A stretch of 64,000 nt of DNA from Nothopassalora personata (taxonomy: Eukaryota > Ascomycota > Dothideomycetes > Mycosphaerellales > Mycosphaerellaceae): NCBI GenBank assembly GCA_033816765.1, contig CM066295.1, forward strand, positions 1,860,001-1,924,000, given 5' to 3'. The notes below the pieces were generated by a model. The model worked only from the letters and a program-made list of their open reading frames with translations, searched no databases and had not been told where the DNA came from. The first letter of the stretch is position 1. Each line of letters starts with the position of its first letter. Of the stretch, positions 1-10,021 are shown piece by piece. Made by a program: the position numbers and the translations under genes.

Positions 1-1120
1 ACTAAGTAGAACTGAGTGGTTAGTGTAGGTCTATAGGCTCCTAGTTTCTAGTTGATTTCCGGCTACAGCTATAGCCTATAGGATTCTAGTCCTAATTCTA
101 GTTCTAATTCTAGTTCTAATTCTAGTTCTAATGCTTCGGGTACAGGTGCTTCTAGTCCTTAGATCTTACTTGTTTCTTATAGTTACTTATCTTCCCTTAA
201 CTTACCTTCTAGCCACGCGGTAGATTCGTCTTTAGATTTATTAGGTTGCTAGTACTAACGCTCACTTGTCTTATGAGTAGCGTTTACGTTATTCGACCAT
301 CTAGCCCGCTCGATTAATGCTAACATGGCTGTCCATTCTCTCGCTAGTTTCGTAGTATACGTTAGTGTAGTGCGACAGATGCGAGTCGCGGTTATTAACG
401 TTATTATCACGGTCTCTATTAGAAGGATCCTTTCGATCTTCATAAACTGTCGCTAGTAGGCCCTAGGACTGCCTAACATCTTATATGTTAAGCTAAATGG
501 TAGGGTGAGCTGCTACGCTACTATAAGACTACCTTAGCTTATAGCGACTAATTAAGCTACCTATAATGCCGGGGCTTACTGCTTTAGAACCTAAGGATAG
601 GTTCGTAATAGGGGAGGATATATTAACGACTAATTAGTTGTGTTGACCTTAGGTTTAGTTATGTCGACCTTAGGTTTAGAGGGGGGGTTCCTTAGGTCTA
701 ACTTGCCCCTATTTTATTTAGGTTTAATTGGACATTTAGGTAAGCTAGCGGGACTAGTATAGCTGTTAAGATATATACTACGCAGTTAAGCATTGTAAGC
801 GTAGCATTAAGGTAACAATTCAATTTATACCTCTCGAGTAGAGGGTATAGGGGTTTAGGTCCGCCAATCCTCCTGTTTTATCTAGCTACTGCGCTGCTCG
901 TTACGTGACCTAATTTCACGGTCCCGGGACCGGTAAATACCTCTACTTACGTAAGCGCCGCTCTACACCACCATAACTCGGACAGGCCTACATAGGGTAG
1001 TTAGTAGACATTACTATCTAAGCTAAAGGGGAGAGAAGGTGTCTTCCGATAAGCTAAGTCATCGTAGATGCCTTAGGCTATTAGATTATAACCTAACTGT
1101 TAGCTCCCCTTAAGATGCTA
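1..1120. repeat. RIP-mutated, unclassified repeat DNA
   Basis: This stretch has the same CpA/TpG depletion and TpA excess as the Gypsy copies to its right, so it is probably old repeat DNA. No retrotransposon domain could be recognised in it. A 62-codon open stretch on the minus strand (255-443) has no recognisable family. Two near-identical copies of an 18-bp motif with the core GACCTTAGGTTTA lie around 643-682. The sequence stops matching the G1 Gypsy family to its left at about 1120, so it is either another element or a rearranged join. Confidence 0.55.
83..132. repeat. 12-bp tandem repeat (about four copies)
   Basis: The unit ATTCTAGTTCTA is repeated nearly perfectly about four times. 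On the minus strand it would read as a short acidic/Leu-rich repeat. It lies inside RIP-mutated DNA and may be the remains of a low-complexity part of a transposon protein. Confidence 0.6.
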
Positions 1121-3055
1121 CATCTTAATAAGACCCATAACTAAGAGCTACTAGTAGTAGTAGAGGCATTTAAGTATTAGCGACTATACCTCGAAGGCGT
1201 ATCGTATACGGTTTAGGTACTAGTCGACTATACGAACCTATAGGGTTTTATAATAGTAAAGTAGCTAAATAGGAGGTAAGCTCGATAGGCGACGTTTCTA
1301 TAATCTTTCGACTTCGTAGTAGAGTATAGGTCGGGGAAGAGTAACCTAGCCGATACGCTATCGCGACGTAGTAACTACGTACGCGTAGCGTAGTAGACGT
1401 CGAACTTACTTCCTACGCTATAAAGTAAGCTATCTTTCTAGAAGAAATCCCTATTAAGAGAGGACGAGCCTATAGTAAGGCGCGTAACCGCTACCTACGA
1501 GAAGATATAGGATAAGGCGACGATAATAGCAGTAGTAGCCTACGAGCCGTAGGGGACCCGATCGCTACTAGTAAGAGTGTGCGCTATAATAATGTAGGGC
1601 GGCCTAGGTAAACTGCTTACACTACTAATAAAAATCGTATAGGGGAGAGACGATAGGTACGTCGTGTACTTATCGTAGGCGCCTAGCGAAGGGGACGCTA
1701 AGGACTAGTATATAAAAGACGGGTTAGTCTATCGCGGGAACGCGATTATAGTACCCGAAGACTATGTAGTAAGAGCATAGCTACTCTATATACATTATAA
1801 CGACCTACTAGTAGGGCACTTTAGTAAGGTAAAGACTAAAGAATTACTACGACGTTATTACTAGTAGGAATCACTAAGTAAGGATATAAGGGAGTATGTT
1901 AGAAACTATAGGGCTTATTAGACCTCGAAGGCGAGGCGCTATTGACCCTACGGCAAGCTATAGCTACTACCTAGGCTAGACGGTCCATAGTAGGAAATTA
2001 CCATAGATTTTATTACGGACCTACCGCTAAGTAAGCGAGAAGAATGCGTGTATAATGCGATCCTAGTAATCGTCGACCGCTACTCTAAAATAAACTTATA
2101 CATTCCTACGACTAAGACATATATAGCGGCGGAGCTTACGAGGATCTTACGAGACGAAGTCGTACGGCATTATAGTATGCTAGCGGGTATAGTAAGTAAC
2201 CGCGGGTTAGTGTTTACGAGCAAGTTCTAGAGTAACTTCTACTTCGAGGCGTAGGTAAAGCGTAAGCTATCTATAGCTTTCTACCCTTAGACTAACGGCT
2301 ATACTAAGAGGGTAAACTAAACCTTAGAACAGTACCTCCGTTATTACTATAGCGAGAACTAGATAGAGTAGGCTAAGTAGCTAGCTATTACTAAATTCGC
2401 ATGTAATAATAGCATCTACCCTACGCTACGTATAAGCCTATTCGAAATAGTATATAGTTAGAGACCTAAGATTGCCCTAATACCTATAGGATCTCGAGGC
2501 GAGATCCGGGAAGGAGAGGTACTAGTAGCGGTAGACTTAGTTAACCGTATACGAGAGATGCGCGCTACGCTTACGAAGCGTTAGGAAATCGTAGTAGCCG
2601 ATTAGACTCGCTACTATAATAAGACTTATAAGGCTAAGAGCTATCGCGTAGGCGATATAGTCTTATTATCTACGAAGAACCTAAGGTTAGTATTACCGAA
2701 GAAGAAGATAGGTCCGAAGTTTATTAGACCGTACCGTATTATCGACGCTATCGGTTCGTAGGCGTACCGCCTAGTACTACTAGCCGACTTAAGAATTTAT
2801 AATATATTCTATATATCCCTCCTCGAGCCGTACGCGGGTAGCGAGAAGGATAGAGGTACTATAGCCCTCGCTAATAAGGACGGAGAGTATAAGGTAGAGG
2901 TAGTACTAGATAGGCGTAAGCGTAAGGGTAAGCTATAGTATCTAGTCTAGTAGAAGGACTAGCTAGAGGAGTATAATAGCTAGGAACCGGCGGAGGGCCT
3001 CGCGAATGCGGATCGTATAGTAGCCGACTATAAGGCGTTAAGGAGAAGCAAATAA
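1121..3055 (+). pseudogene. G1 pol remnant: RNase H, integrase and C-terminal tail
   Basis: This is the C-terminal part of a Gypsy polyprotein. RNase H matches the better preserved copy at 27241. An integrase zinc-binding region lies near 1790-1925, with its paired cysteines mutated towards Tyr. The integrase core is open from 2048 to 2230 and shows the typical D-R-Y-S motif followed by a V-x-N-R-G segment where the catalytic Asp is normally found; here it is Asn. The C-terminal tail ends in an R-R-S-K-stop shared by other copies at 3053-3055. TAG stops at former Gln/Trp codons and many C-to-Y changes show that it is inactive through RIP. Confidence 0.85.
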
Positions 3056-3258
3056 GACTAGTATAGGAGTACTAGAGCATAAATAGAACTTTTCTTAACT
3101 ATAAATAAAATAAAAGCTAAAGAGTAGCGCGCCTATTAGGGGCTACGTAGAGTAGTAGTAGGCGAGGAGTCCGCGAGTAGCGTATAAGGCGAGCGCCTTA
3201 GTTGTCGTCGTCGCGTAGTAACTTAGGTAGGAATGCCTAGTCGGCGGCGGTAGTATTA

Positions 3259-3403
3259 CTTGATGCTGGGGCCCATTCACTGGTCCCACCGGTTTTGCCG
3301 ATGCACTAGTCCGCATTAGGCAGGACCCCTTTTTTTTCGAGCTTATCTCTCTCTCTCGCTTTCGTAGATCTTCTTCAATACATCAATCTACTCACATTAT
3401 CTG
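3259..3403 (+). repeat. 5' LTR of the Copia element
   Basis: This 145-bp direct repeat is identical to 7086-7230, including an 8-T run and a CT-rich run. The ends do not show the usual TG..CA; the limits come from the TSD and from the empty site in a paralogous copy. Confidence 0.9.
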
Positions 3404-3412
3404 GTTATGAGC
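3402..3412 (+). promoter_or_regulatory. Probable tRNA primer-binding site of the Copia element
   Basis: The sequence TGGTTATGAGC at the LTR/internal junction resembles the initiator-Met tRNA primer sites of Ty1/Copia elements. It overlaps the last two bases of the LTR as defined by the TSD. The assignment rests on position and the leading TGG. Confidence 0.6.
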
Positions 3413-3594
3413 ACCCTCAGCGCTTACGACTGCGCGCATACCTTCGAACGACATTGTTGATTGTATCCTGCTGATTGCGCGTGTCCGCGACTTCATGCGA
3501 CCAAACGCGACAGCAGCAAACATCTTCAGCCAAGACCCAGTGGGCAACTTGGCGAGTTTCGCAGTGACACCTAGTTGGTGCTCTGCAGTGGTGG

Positions 3595-6500
3595 ATGGAT
3601 ACTGACGATAACGGTAACATCACAGGACTCGAGGTACCACTGGCACAGCAGTCTGTGACCGGGGACCAGAGTCAGCAACAACAGCAAGCCGAGTCGGCTG
3701 CTGTAACCAAGAAGAAGCTTCCAGCAATAGCGACTACGAGTCGCATCTTCAGCAACATGGTTGGTCGTAGTACCAATAGCACCCCTGGTGTCAGCAAGCT
3801 CCAGGGCAAGGACGACTATCCGAGATGGAGCGACATGCTCGAGTCAGTCCTGCGTGGCGAGCAGCTGTATGGATTTGTCGATTCAACAGCACTCAAGCCA
3901 AGACCTACAATCCGTCCGAGTGAACAGCAATACGAGCTTGACGACCGGATTGAGGCATGGGAGGCGAAGAAGTATCAAGCTCGCGCCCTCATCATCGCCA
4001 ACTGCAGTCAGTCTATCGCCGACAACTGCAAAGCCTATCAGGCTCCGGATGGACTATGGGATCATCTCAAATCAACATATGGCCAGACCGGCAAGTCCGA
4101 GGAATACTCGTTGTATCTGGACTTCGAGTCACATGCTTACAGTGGCTCCAACCTTGACAAGTTTTGCCAGCAGTATCAGGCAAAGCTTGCCAATCTCAAG
4201 AACACAGAACTGGCCATATCCAAGGCCCAGGCTATGTTCCGCTTCCTGTACCAGATCGCGCCCTACTTCCCAGCATTCGCCTCATCAAAGCGCGAACAGC
4301 TGAGGCAGATGACTGGCAGGATCGAGGACAGCACCACCATCACACTCGAGAAGGTGATTGGTGATCTGCTTGATGAGGCGGCTGCTCAGCAGAGCGAGAC
4401 CGCAAACCTTGCAGCAAAGCAGACTACTCCCACCCCACCCGCCAACCCACAGGGCAATGGCGGCAATGGCAACCGTGGTGGCGGCGGCAATCCACGTGGA
4501 GGCCGAGGTGGTCGTGGCCGTGGCAAAGGAGGCCGCGGTAACGGCAACGGTGGCAACAACCAGCAGCGTCAACAGTATGACCCATGCCATGGTTGTGGCA
4601 GTACCACTCACCAACCTGTAACTTGCTGGAACCTACATCCGGAACTTGCACCTGCTGGATGGAAACCAAAGAACCCACCACAGCAGAACGGCAACCAGAA
4701 TGGCAACCAGCAACAGCGTCAGCAGGTGAACAACACCACTGACCACCCTCAGCAGCAGCGCGCCGGAGAGACCGCTCAATTTGCGGCTCACGGCATGAAC
4801 AACCTCGAGGATCTGATGACTCCATACAACGGCAACCACAGCATGTATATGGCTGCCGAGGATGACATTCAAGACACCTCCGCACTGCTGGCAGCGAAGA
4901 GCCCAACCGACTGGGTTGTGGACTCTGGCTGCACTTCTCATATGACTAACGAGCTGAGCAATATGATGGATTATCGGCCCTGCAATGTCCCTATTAGGAC
5001 AGGCAAGGGCACCATCACTGCGACAGCCTGTGGCATTATCCAATTGGACCTGTATGGATGCGGCATCACCTACTTCTCGCAGGTGCTGTACGTGCCAGGC
5101 CTTGCAGCCAATCTGATCTCGACAGAGGCTCTCCGCCGCAAGGGTGTCTATTATCGTAACGACGACCAGATCCTCTTCACAAAGGGGAATGGTGCGCGTA
5201 CGGTGGCACACTGCTACAGTCACAATGGACTGCCATTCCTCAAGCTAAAGCATTCACCGACTGCTTTGGCATCATCTAAGGTCGAGCCATCTATCGCCGC
5301 GACTGGCGACCTGTGGCACAGACGCCTTGGACACATTCACAGCCGCAAGCTAGTGCAGCTTCACAACGATCAGCGCATCATCATTGTCGGCAACGGTGAC
5401 CTCAGCAAGCACCCACGCGAATGCGTACCATGTCGCATGGGACTGGGGCACAAAGTCTATAACCGCATACCTATGGTGCGACCGTCAACACCATACTACA
5501 TCATCGCAGCCGATGTAGTGACAGTCCGCAACCTTGGGCTTGGCAAGGAGAGATACTTCACGCTATTCACTTGCCTCGCCAGCCTGCAGCGAACAGTGTT
5601 CTGTTCAGCGCAGAAGAATGGCGCTGCCCAGCATATCCGCACCGTTGTCCGTCATGTGAAGACAGAATACAATGCCAGCATTGTGATCTTACGCATAGAT
5701 GGAGGCGGCGAGTATGGAGGCACCGCACTCACCCAGCTCTCACAAGATGAGGGCTTCACACTTCAGATCACAGCACCTCATTCATCAGAACAGAATGGCG
5801 GTGCGGAGGTCAGCAATCATATCGTGTGCGTCCAGTCACGCAAGCTACTGATTGATGCTGGCCTGCCAGTGGCACTCTGGCCAGAAGCTGTACAGGCTTC
5901 GGTCTATCTACTCAACCTGACTCCGAGTGCAGCCCTCAAGGGACTGTCACCTCAGGAAGTCATCAACACGTGGCAAGGCAAGGGCGAAGTGAAGCCCAGC
6001 CTGTCACACCTCAAGGCATATGGATGCCGCGCCTTCGTGTACGACCACAGTGTCGGCCGAGGTGAGAAGTTTGACTCCCGCTCATTGGAGGGCAAGCTTG
6101 TTGGATACGAGAGCCGCACCATCTACCGTGTCTATGTTGCTAAGGCGCATAGAGTGTTCCGTACCAAGGATGTTCAGTTCATTGAAGGCAAGGAGCCTAT
6201 CACTGCTTTGGCCGAGGAGCCTGAAGCTGATGATGAATACATCTCTCTGGACGACATCTTCCCTGTAGAGCGCAACCACAAGGCATCGACTCAGCCAAAG
6301 CGCGCTGGAGCCGAGCGTGGTGTGGCTCCTGGGGGTGGTGATTCTGGGGGTGTAGCTACACCTAAGAACATCACTATTATCAACCGCCCTGCTGAGACAC
6401 CAGTCCAGCAGGTGAATGAGGACTTGGCCCAGGAGGTAGTTGACAGCTATCAAGACACCGCTCCGGACGACTTTCCGGAGGTGCAGCCAACAACACCTCC

Positions 6501-6966
6501 CAAGCCATCTGTCGAGGATGATGATGAAGACGACTTTATCACACCTCCTGATACACCAGATCCTGTTGAGGAGGCACCACCACCCTCAACACGCCCGCAG
6601 CGCACTCGTCGTGCGCCAGTCAACGTCCGCGACCCTCAGAACGGCTATCAATTCGAAGCCAATCGGCGCCAGCGTAGGGCACTGTATCACTCGCTCAGCA
6701 AGACCGCTCGCAAGCAGCTGGCTGACATGCCACATGCCACAGTCTCGGCATTCATGGCATCCACTGACTGGCCAGATCCCGCCACAGTGGTGATACCGAA
6801 GAGTCACAAGTCAGCAATGAAGACTCCTCAACACGCCGAGTGGCGCGCAGCTGAAGAAGCTGAATTCGCTAGTCTCGAGCAATACCAGACTTGGTCCTAC
6901 AAGGACAAGGCCTCACTGCCAATGAGCGCACGAGAAACACCTCCGACAGACGCAGCCCTGTGCTAA
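3595..6966 (+). CDS. Copia Gag-protease-integrase polyprotein, reverse transcriptase missing
   Basis: One 1,123-codon ORF. Residues about 50-260 are a UBN2-type Copia Gag. A Gly/Arg/Asn-rich linker is followed by a CCHC zinc knuckle (C-x2-C-x4-H-x4-C, residues 331-344). The aspartic protease motif D-S-G-C-T-S-H starts at residue 443. The GAG-pre-integrase motif (LWHRRLGH) is near residue 573, with a following C-x2-C. The integrase core has its first Asp near residue 640, D-G-G-G-E-Y at about 702 and E-Q-N-G near 733. The ORF ends at about the point where Copia reverse transcriptase starts (EWRAAEEAEF-like segment near 1080), and no YVDD motif or RNase H follows. Copia polyproteins are usually several hundred residues longer. 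The start is the first ATG in frame after the leader. Confidence 0.93.
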   Translation: MDTDDNGNITGLEVPLAQQSVTGDQSQQQQQAESAAVTKKKLPAIATTSRIFSNMVGRSTNSTPGVSKLQGKDDYPRWSDMLESVLRGEQLYGFVDSTALKPRPTIRPSEQQYELDDRIEAWEAKKYQARALIIANCSQSIADNCKAYQAPDGLWDHLKSTYGQTGKSEEYSLYLDFESHAYSGSNLDKFCQQYQAKLANLKNTELAISKAQAMFRFLYQIAPYFPAFASSKREQLRQMTGRIEDSTTITLEKVIGDLLDEAAAQQSETANLAAKQTTPTPPANPQGNGGNGNRGGGGNPRGGRGGRGRGKGGRGNGNGGNNQQRQQYDPCHGCGSTTHQPVTCWNLHPELAPAGWKPKNPPQQNGNQNGNQQQRQQVNNTTDHPQQQRAGETAQFAAHGMNNLEDLMTPYNGNHSMYMAAEDDIQDTSALLAAKSPTDWVVDSGCTSHMTNELSNMMDYRPCNVPIRTGKGTITATACGIIQLDLYGCGITYFSQVLYVPGLAANLISTEALRRKGVYYRNDDQILFTKGNGARTVAHCYSHNGLPFLKLKHSPTALASSKVEPSIAATGDLWHRRLGHIHSRKLVQLHNDQRIIIVGNGDLSKHPRECVPCRMGLGHKVYNRIPMVRPSTPYYIIAADVVTVRNLGLGKERYFTLFTCLASLQRTVFCSAQKNGAAQHIRTVVRHVKTEYNASIVILRIDGGGEYGGTALTQLSQDEGFTLQITAPHSSEQNGGAEVSNHIVCVQSRKLLIDAGLPVALWPEAVQASVYLLNLTPSAALKGLSPQEVINTWQGKGEVKPSLSHLKAYGCRAFVYDHSVGRGEKFDSRSLEGKLVGYESRTIYRVYVAKAHRVFRTKDVQFIEGKEPITALAEEPEADDEYISLDDIFPVERNHKASTQPKRAGAERGVAPGGGDSGGVATPKNITIINRPAETPVQQVNEDLAQEVVDSYQDTAPDDFPEVQPTTPPKPSVEDDDEDDFITPPDTPDPVEEAPPPSTRPQRTRRAPVNVRDPQNGYQFEANRRQRRALYHSLSKTARKQLADMPHATVSAFMASTDWPDPATVVIPKSHKSAMKTPQHAEWRAAEEAEFASLEQYQTWSYKDKASLPMSARETPPTDAALC

Positions 6967-7077
6967 CGGCTATGACGACACCGGGGTTGGACGAGGAGGA
7001 TGTCATAGTGCTGATGAGCGAGCGTATGTCCTGTTTGGTGCTGATAGCACCTGTTTTTGCATCTAGAGCCTCGTCAT

Positions 7078-7085
7078 GGGGGTGA
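7078..7085 (+). promoter_or_regulatory. Polypurine tract of the Copia element
   Basis: GGGGGTGA lies directly against the 3' LTR, as expected for the plus-strand priming site. Confidence 0.6.
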
Positions 7086-7230
7086 CTTGATGCTGGGGCC
7101 CATTCACTGGTCCCACCGGTTTTGCCGATGCACTAGTCCGCATTAGGCAGGACCCCTTTTTTTTCGAGCTTATCTCTCTCTCTCGCTTTCGTAGATCTTC
7201 TTCAATACATCAATCTACTCACATTATCTG
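7086..7230 (+). repeat. 3' LTR of the Copia element
   Basis: Identical over 145 bp to the 5' LTR at 3259-3403 and followed directly by the second TATTA duplication. Confidence 0.9.
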
Positions 7231-7450
7231 TATTAATGTTCTACGCCTATAGGAACTAGGACTACGGTTAGTAGGGTATACGTATACGAGGAATATACGA
7301 CTTACGGCGCGGCCGAGTTCGAATAGCCTATTAAGAGCGCGGTTCTACTCCTACTAGAGCGCGAGGGCTACGGCGGCGGGGGCGGCGGTAGTAGTAGCGG
7401 CGGTAGGGGCACGTATACGGGTCTCCCCGGCACGCTTATGCTTATAGGCA

Positions 7451-8111
7451 TTAAACTACCTAATAGCCTATAGAAAGGGTTAGCCGAAGCATAGGAGACG
7501 TACTAGAGCCCCCCCCGCGAGTAGTAGTCGACTCGTAGGAGCGAAGTAGCGACTTACCTCCGTAATGTCGTTACCTAGCTAGGTATATAGGCGGATCTAC
7601 TCTACTAGCTCCTACTACTAGAGGTCTATAGGCGCCTAGCCTATTATAGCCGTAAGGAAGTCGCGCTAGGAGCGCGCGGCGCGTAGGCGGCTTACTAGCG
7701 AGGCGATAGCGTAGCTAGTATTAGGTACGCACTTATGTCTATTACGCCTATAGCGGCCGTACTTCTTTAAGAGCTCGCCGGTAGTAACACTATTATAGTT
7801 ATCGGCTTCGTCTAGTAAGTAGTTAGTATACGAATCGTAGGCGGCGCGCGTAGAGACTTACCCTTAACGAAGTATAGGAGGTACCGTATATATATATTAA
7901 TCCTCTACGAGAGCTTAGTAGCGGGCGAGGGCGTTAGTAGCTACGAGGGGGATACTAGTTACTTACGACTACTAGGCGTTCTAGGTACGTCGCGTACTAG
8001 AGCCGCCTAGCGGCGCTCGTCTTCTAAGGCGCTAGTAGTACTATCGCTACTAATACTATAGAAGGAGGCGGAGCGGCCGGAGGACGGAGGCGAGGAGGGC
8101 CCGTCCGACAT
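7451..8111 (-). pseudogene. Antisense gene remnant in the 3' region of G1 copy A
   Basis: This is the same antisense gene described at 10022-10689. The ATG is at 8111-8109, exon 1 runs to 7862, and a 50-bp intron (7861-7812) has GTAAGT, TACTAAC and TAG. Exon 2 follows. Internal stops are mainly TAG at positions shared with the other copies, as RIP of CAG or TGG would give. This copy also has one C fewer in a C-run near 7510 than the other two, so its distal frame is shifted. The product is unknown. Confidence 0.55.
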
Positions 8112-8412
8112 AATAATAATGATGCTAGCGAGGCGCTTACGGTAAGGGTACGGTACGGGTGCGTAGTAGTAGTGTAACGGAGGTAGTACGCTAGGGAACG
8201 TACTAGGAGAATAGGGCTAGGTTAGGCTAGAGTTTTATGCCCCTAACTAGCTACGTCGGTATAGTAACTAAGCCTTACTTACCTACACCTATATAACGAT
8301 ACGTACGTAACCCGTATGTAGGCCGTATAGTAACTATAGTTCTAGAAGTACGTAGGAACCTCTACGTAGTAACTAGCGAGCTAAGGACAGCTCGTACGGG
8401 AGGGGAGGCAAT

Positions 8413-8608
8413 TGTAAGGGGTAGCCTAGTAGCTAACCCTTACATGTAGCCTTATATGTAATATACGGTCGCGACCGGCTACTAAGCCGTACGTAACACG
8501 TATGCGTATACCTTACGACGCGTAATGCGTCTTAAACAAAAGGTAAGAATTAGTTTATCTACGACTAGTAGGTCGTAGGCGTGCTATACATTACGACATC
8601 CCTTAATA
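8413..8608 (+). repeat. 3' LTR of G1 copy A
   Basis: A 196-bp LTR in sense orientation, beginning TGTAAGGGG. Its TTAATA end is a RIP-mutated TTAACA. It matches the LTRs at 9525-9720, 18364-18559, 23960-24156, 30536-30732 and 35206-35401. Confidence 0.88.
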
Positions 8609-9295
8609 CGTAGCGTAGGGTAGATGCTATTATTATATGCGAATTTAGTAATAGCTAGCTACTTAGCCTACTCTATCTAGTTCTCGCTATAGTAATAACG
8701 GAGGTACTGTTCTAAGGTTTAGTTTACCCTCTTAGTCTAGCCGTTAGTCTAAGGGTAGAAAGCTATAGATAGCTTACGCTTTACCTACGCCTCGAAGTAG
8801 AAGTTACTCTAGAACTTGCTCGTAAACACTAACCCGCGGTTACTTACTATACCCGCTAGTACACTATAATGCCGCACGACTTCGTCTCGTAAGATCCTCG
8901 TAAGCTCCGCCGCTATGTATGTCTTAGTCGTAGGAATGTATAAGTTTATTTTAGAGTAGCGGTCGACAATTACTAGGATCGCATTATATACGCATTCTCC
9001 TCGCTTACTTAGCGGTAGGTCCGTAATGAAATCTATAGTAATTTCCTACTATAGACCGTCTAGCCTAGGTAGTAGCTATAGCTCGCCGTAGGGTCGATAG
9101 CGCCTCGCCTTCGAGGTCTAATAAGCCCTACAGTTTCTAACATACTCCCTTATATCCTTACTAAGTAATTTCTACTAGTAATAACGTCGTAGTAGCTCTT
9201 TAGTCTTTACCTTACTAAAGTGCCCTACTAGTAGGTCGTTATAATATATATAGAGTAGCTATGCTCTTACTATATAGTCTTTAGGTACTATAATC
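8609..9295 (-). mobile_element. G1 minus-strand fragment (integrase), older host copy B, first part
   Basis: Matches the minus-strand integrase region near 14190-14870 and is RIP-mutated. It stops at TAATC (9291-9295), where the G2 LTR begins, and resumes at 35617 after the second TAATC. It is therefore the element into which G2 was inserted. Confidence 0.8.
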
Positions 9296-9524
9296 TATTA
9301 CGGAATGATTCCTATAGACCCTAGAGTTATAACGATAAGACAAACACGTAACTTATCCTACCTAAGCGCTTAGACTTAGAGCAATTAGACTACTTATACT
9401 TAGACTAATTAGACTACTTATACTTAGAATAATTAGACTAATTACCGAGATCTACGAATCTCCTTTATATTTAGGAACGCTAAGAACCCCTTATAGTTTC
9501 GAGGCGTTTAACTTACTATTTAAT
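9296..9524 (+). repeat. G2 5' LTR, first segment
   Basis: Includes a short tandem array of a TTAGACTA-like unit around 9378-9440. The 3' portion (about 9486-9524) matches the start of the G2 3' LTR remnant at 35402, which runs uninterrupted through this point and so shows the empty site for the G1 copy inserted here. Confidence 0.75.
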
Positions 9525-9720
9525 TATTAAGGGATGTTGTAATATATAGCACGCCTACGACCTACTAGTCGTAGATAAACTAATTCTTACCTTTTGTTTA
9601 AGACGTATCGCGCGTCGTAAGGTGTACGTATACGTGTTACGTACGGCTTAGTAGCCGGTTGCGACCGTATATTACATGTAAGGCTACATGTAAGGGTTGG
9701 CTACTAGGCTGCCCCTTACA
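9525..9720 (-). repeat. 3' LTR of G1 copy C
   Basis: A 196-bp LTR on the minus strand, with TSD TTAAT directly on its left. It shows more RIP changes than the partner LTR at 18364-18559, for example at its first dinucleotide. Confidence 0.9.
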
Positions 9721-9893
9721 ATTGCCTCCCCTCCCGTGCGAGCTATCCTTAGCTCGCTAGTTACTACGTAGAGGTTCCTACGTACTTCTAGAATTATAGT
9801 TACTATACGGCCTATATACGGGTTACGTACGTATCGTTATGTAGGTGTAGGTAAGTAAGGCTTAGTTACTATACCGACGTAGCTAGTTAGGGG

Positions 9894-9900
9894 TATAAAA
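9894..9900 (+). promoter_or_regulatory. TATA-like box upstream of the G1 antisense gene (possibly RIP-made)
   Basis: TATAAAA lies about 125 bp upstream of the antisense ATG at 10022. In the two other G1 copies the same position reads CATAAAA (8231-8237 and 30356-30362 on the opposite strand), so the first T may be a RIP product and not an ancestral promoter element. Confidence 0.35.
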
Positions 9901-10021
9901 CTCTAGCCTAACCTAGCCCTATTCTCCTAGCACGTTCCCTAGCGTACTACCTTCGTTACACTACTACTACGTACCCGTACCGTACCCGTACCGTAAGCGC
10001 CTCGCTAGTATTATTATTATT

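Larger units (their letters stand above)
3259..7230 (+). mobile_element. Copia-type LTR retrotransposon, recent, lacking reverse transcriptase
   Basis: The element is 3,972 bp with identical 145-bp LTRs (3259-3403 and 7086-7230) and the TSD TATTA at 3254-3258 and 7231-7235. The paralogous G1 copy near 29352 has the empty site, reading TGTCA before RIP, which fixes the boundaries. The element is not RIP-mutated although its host sequence, including both TSD copies, is, so it arrived later. It carries one long ORF for Gag, protease and integrase that ends where reverse transcriptase should begin, so it is a deletion derivative needing help in trans. Confidence 0.93.
1121..8608 (+). mobile_element. 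Gypsy family G1, plus-strand copy A, 5'-truncated, RIP-mutated, split by a Copia insertion
   Basis: The copy begins inside RNase H, continues through integrase and a chromodomain-like end, then a long 3' region and the 3' LTR (8413-8608). It is interrupted at 3259-7230 by the Copia element. The same sequence recurs at 27241-30732 and, inverted, at 9525-15490, which fixes the family and the join across the Copia insertion. Gln and Trp codons are now TAG throughout. The G-rich polypurine tract just before 8413 is intact. The 3' LTR abuts a minus-strand G1 integrase fragment, so this copy was inserted into another G1 copy. Confidence 0.85.
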
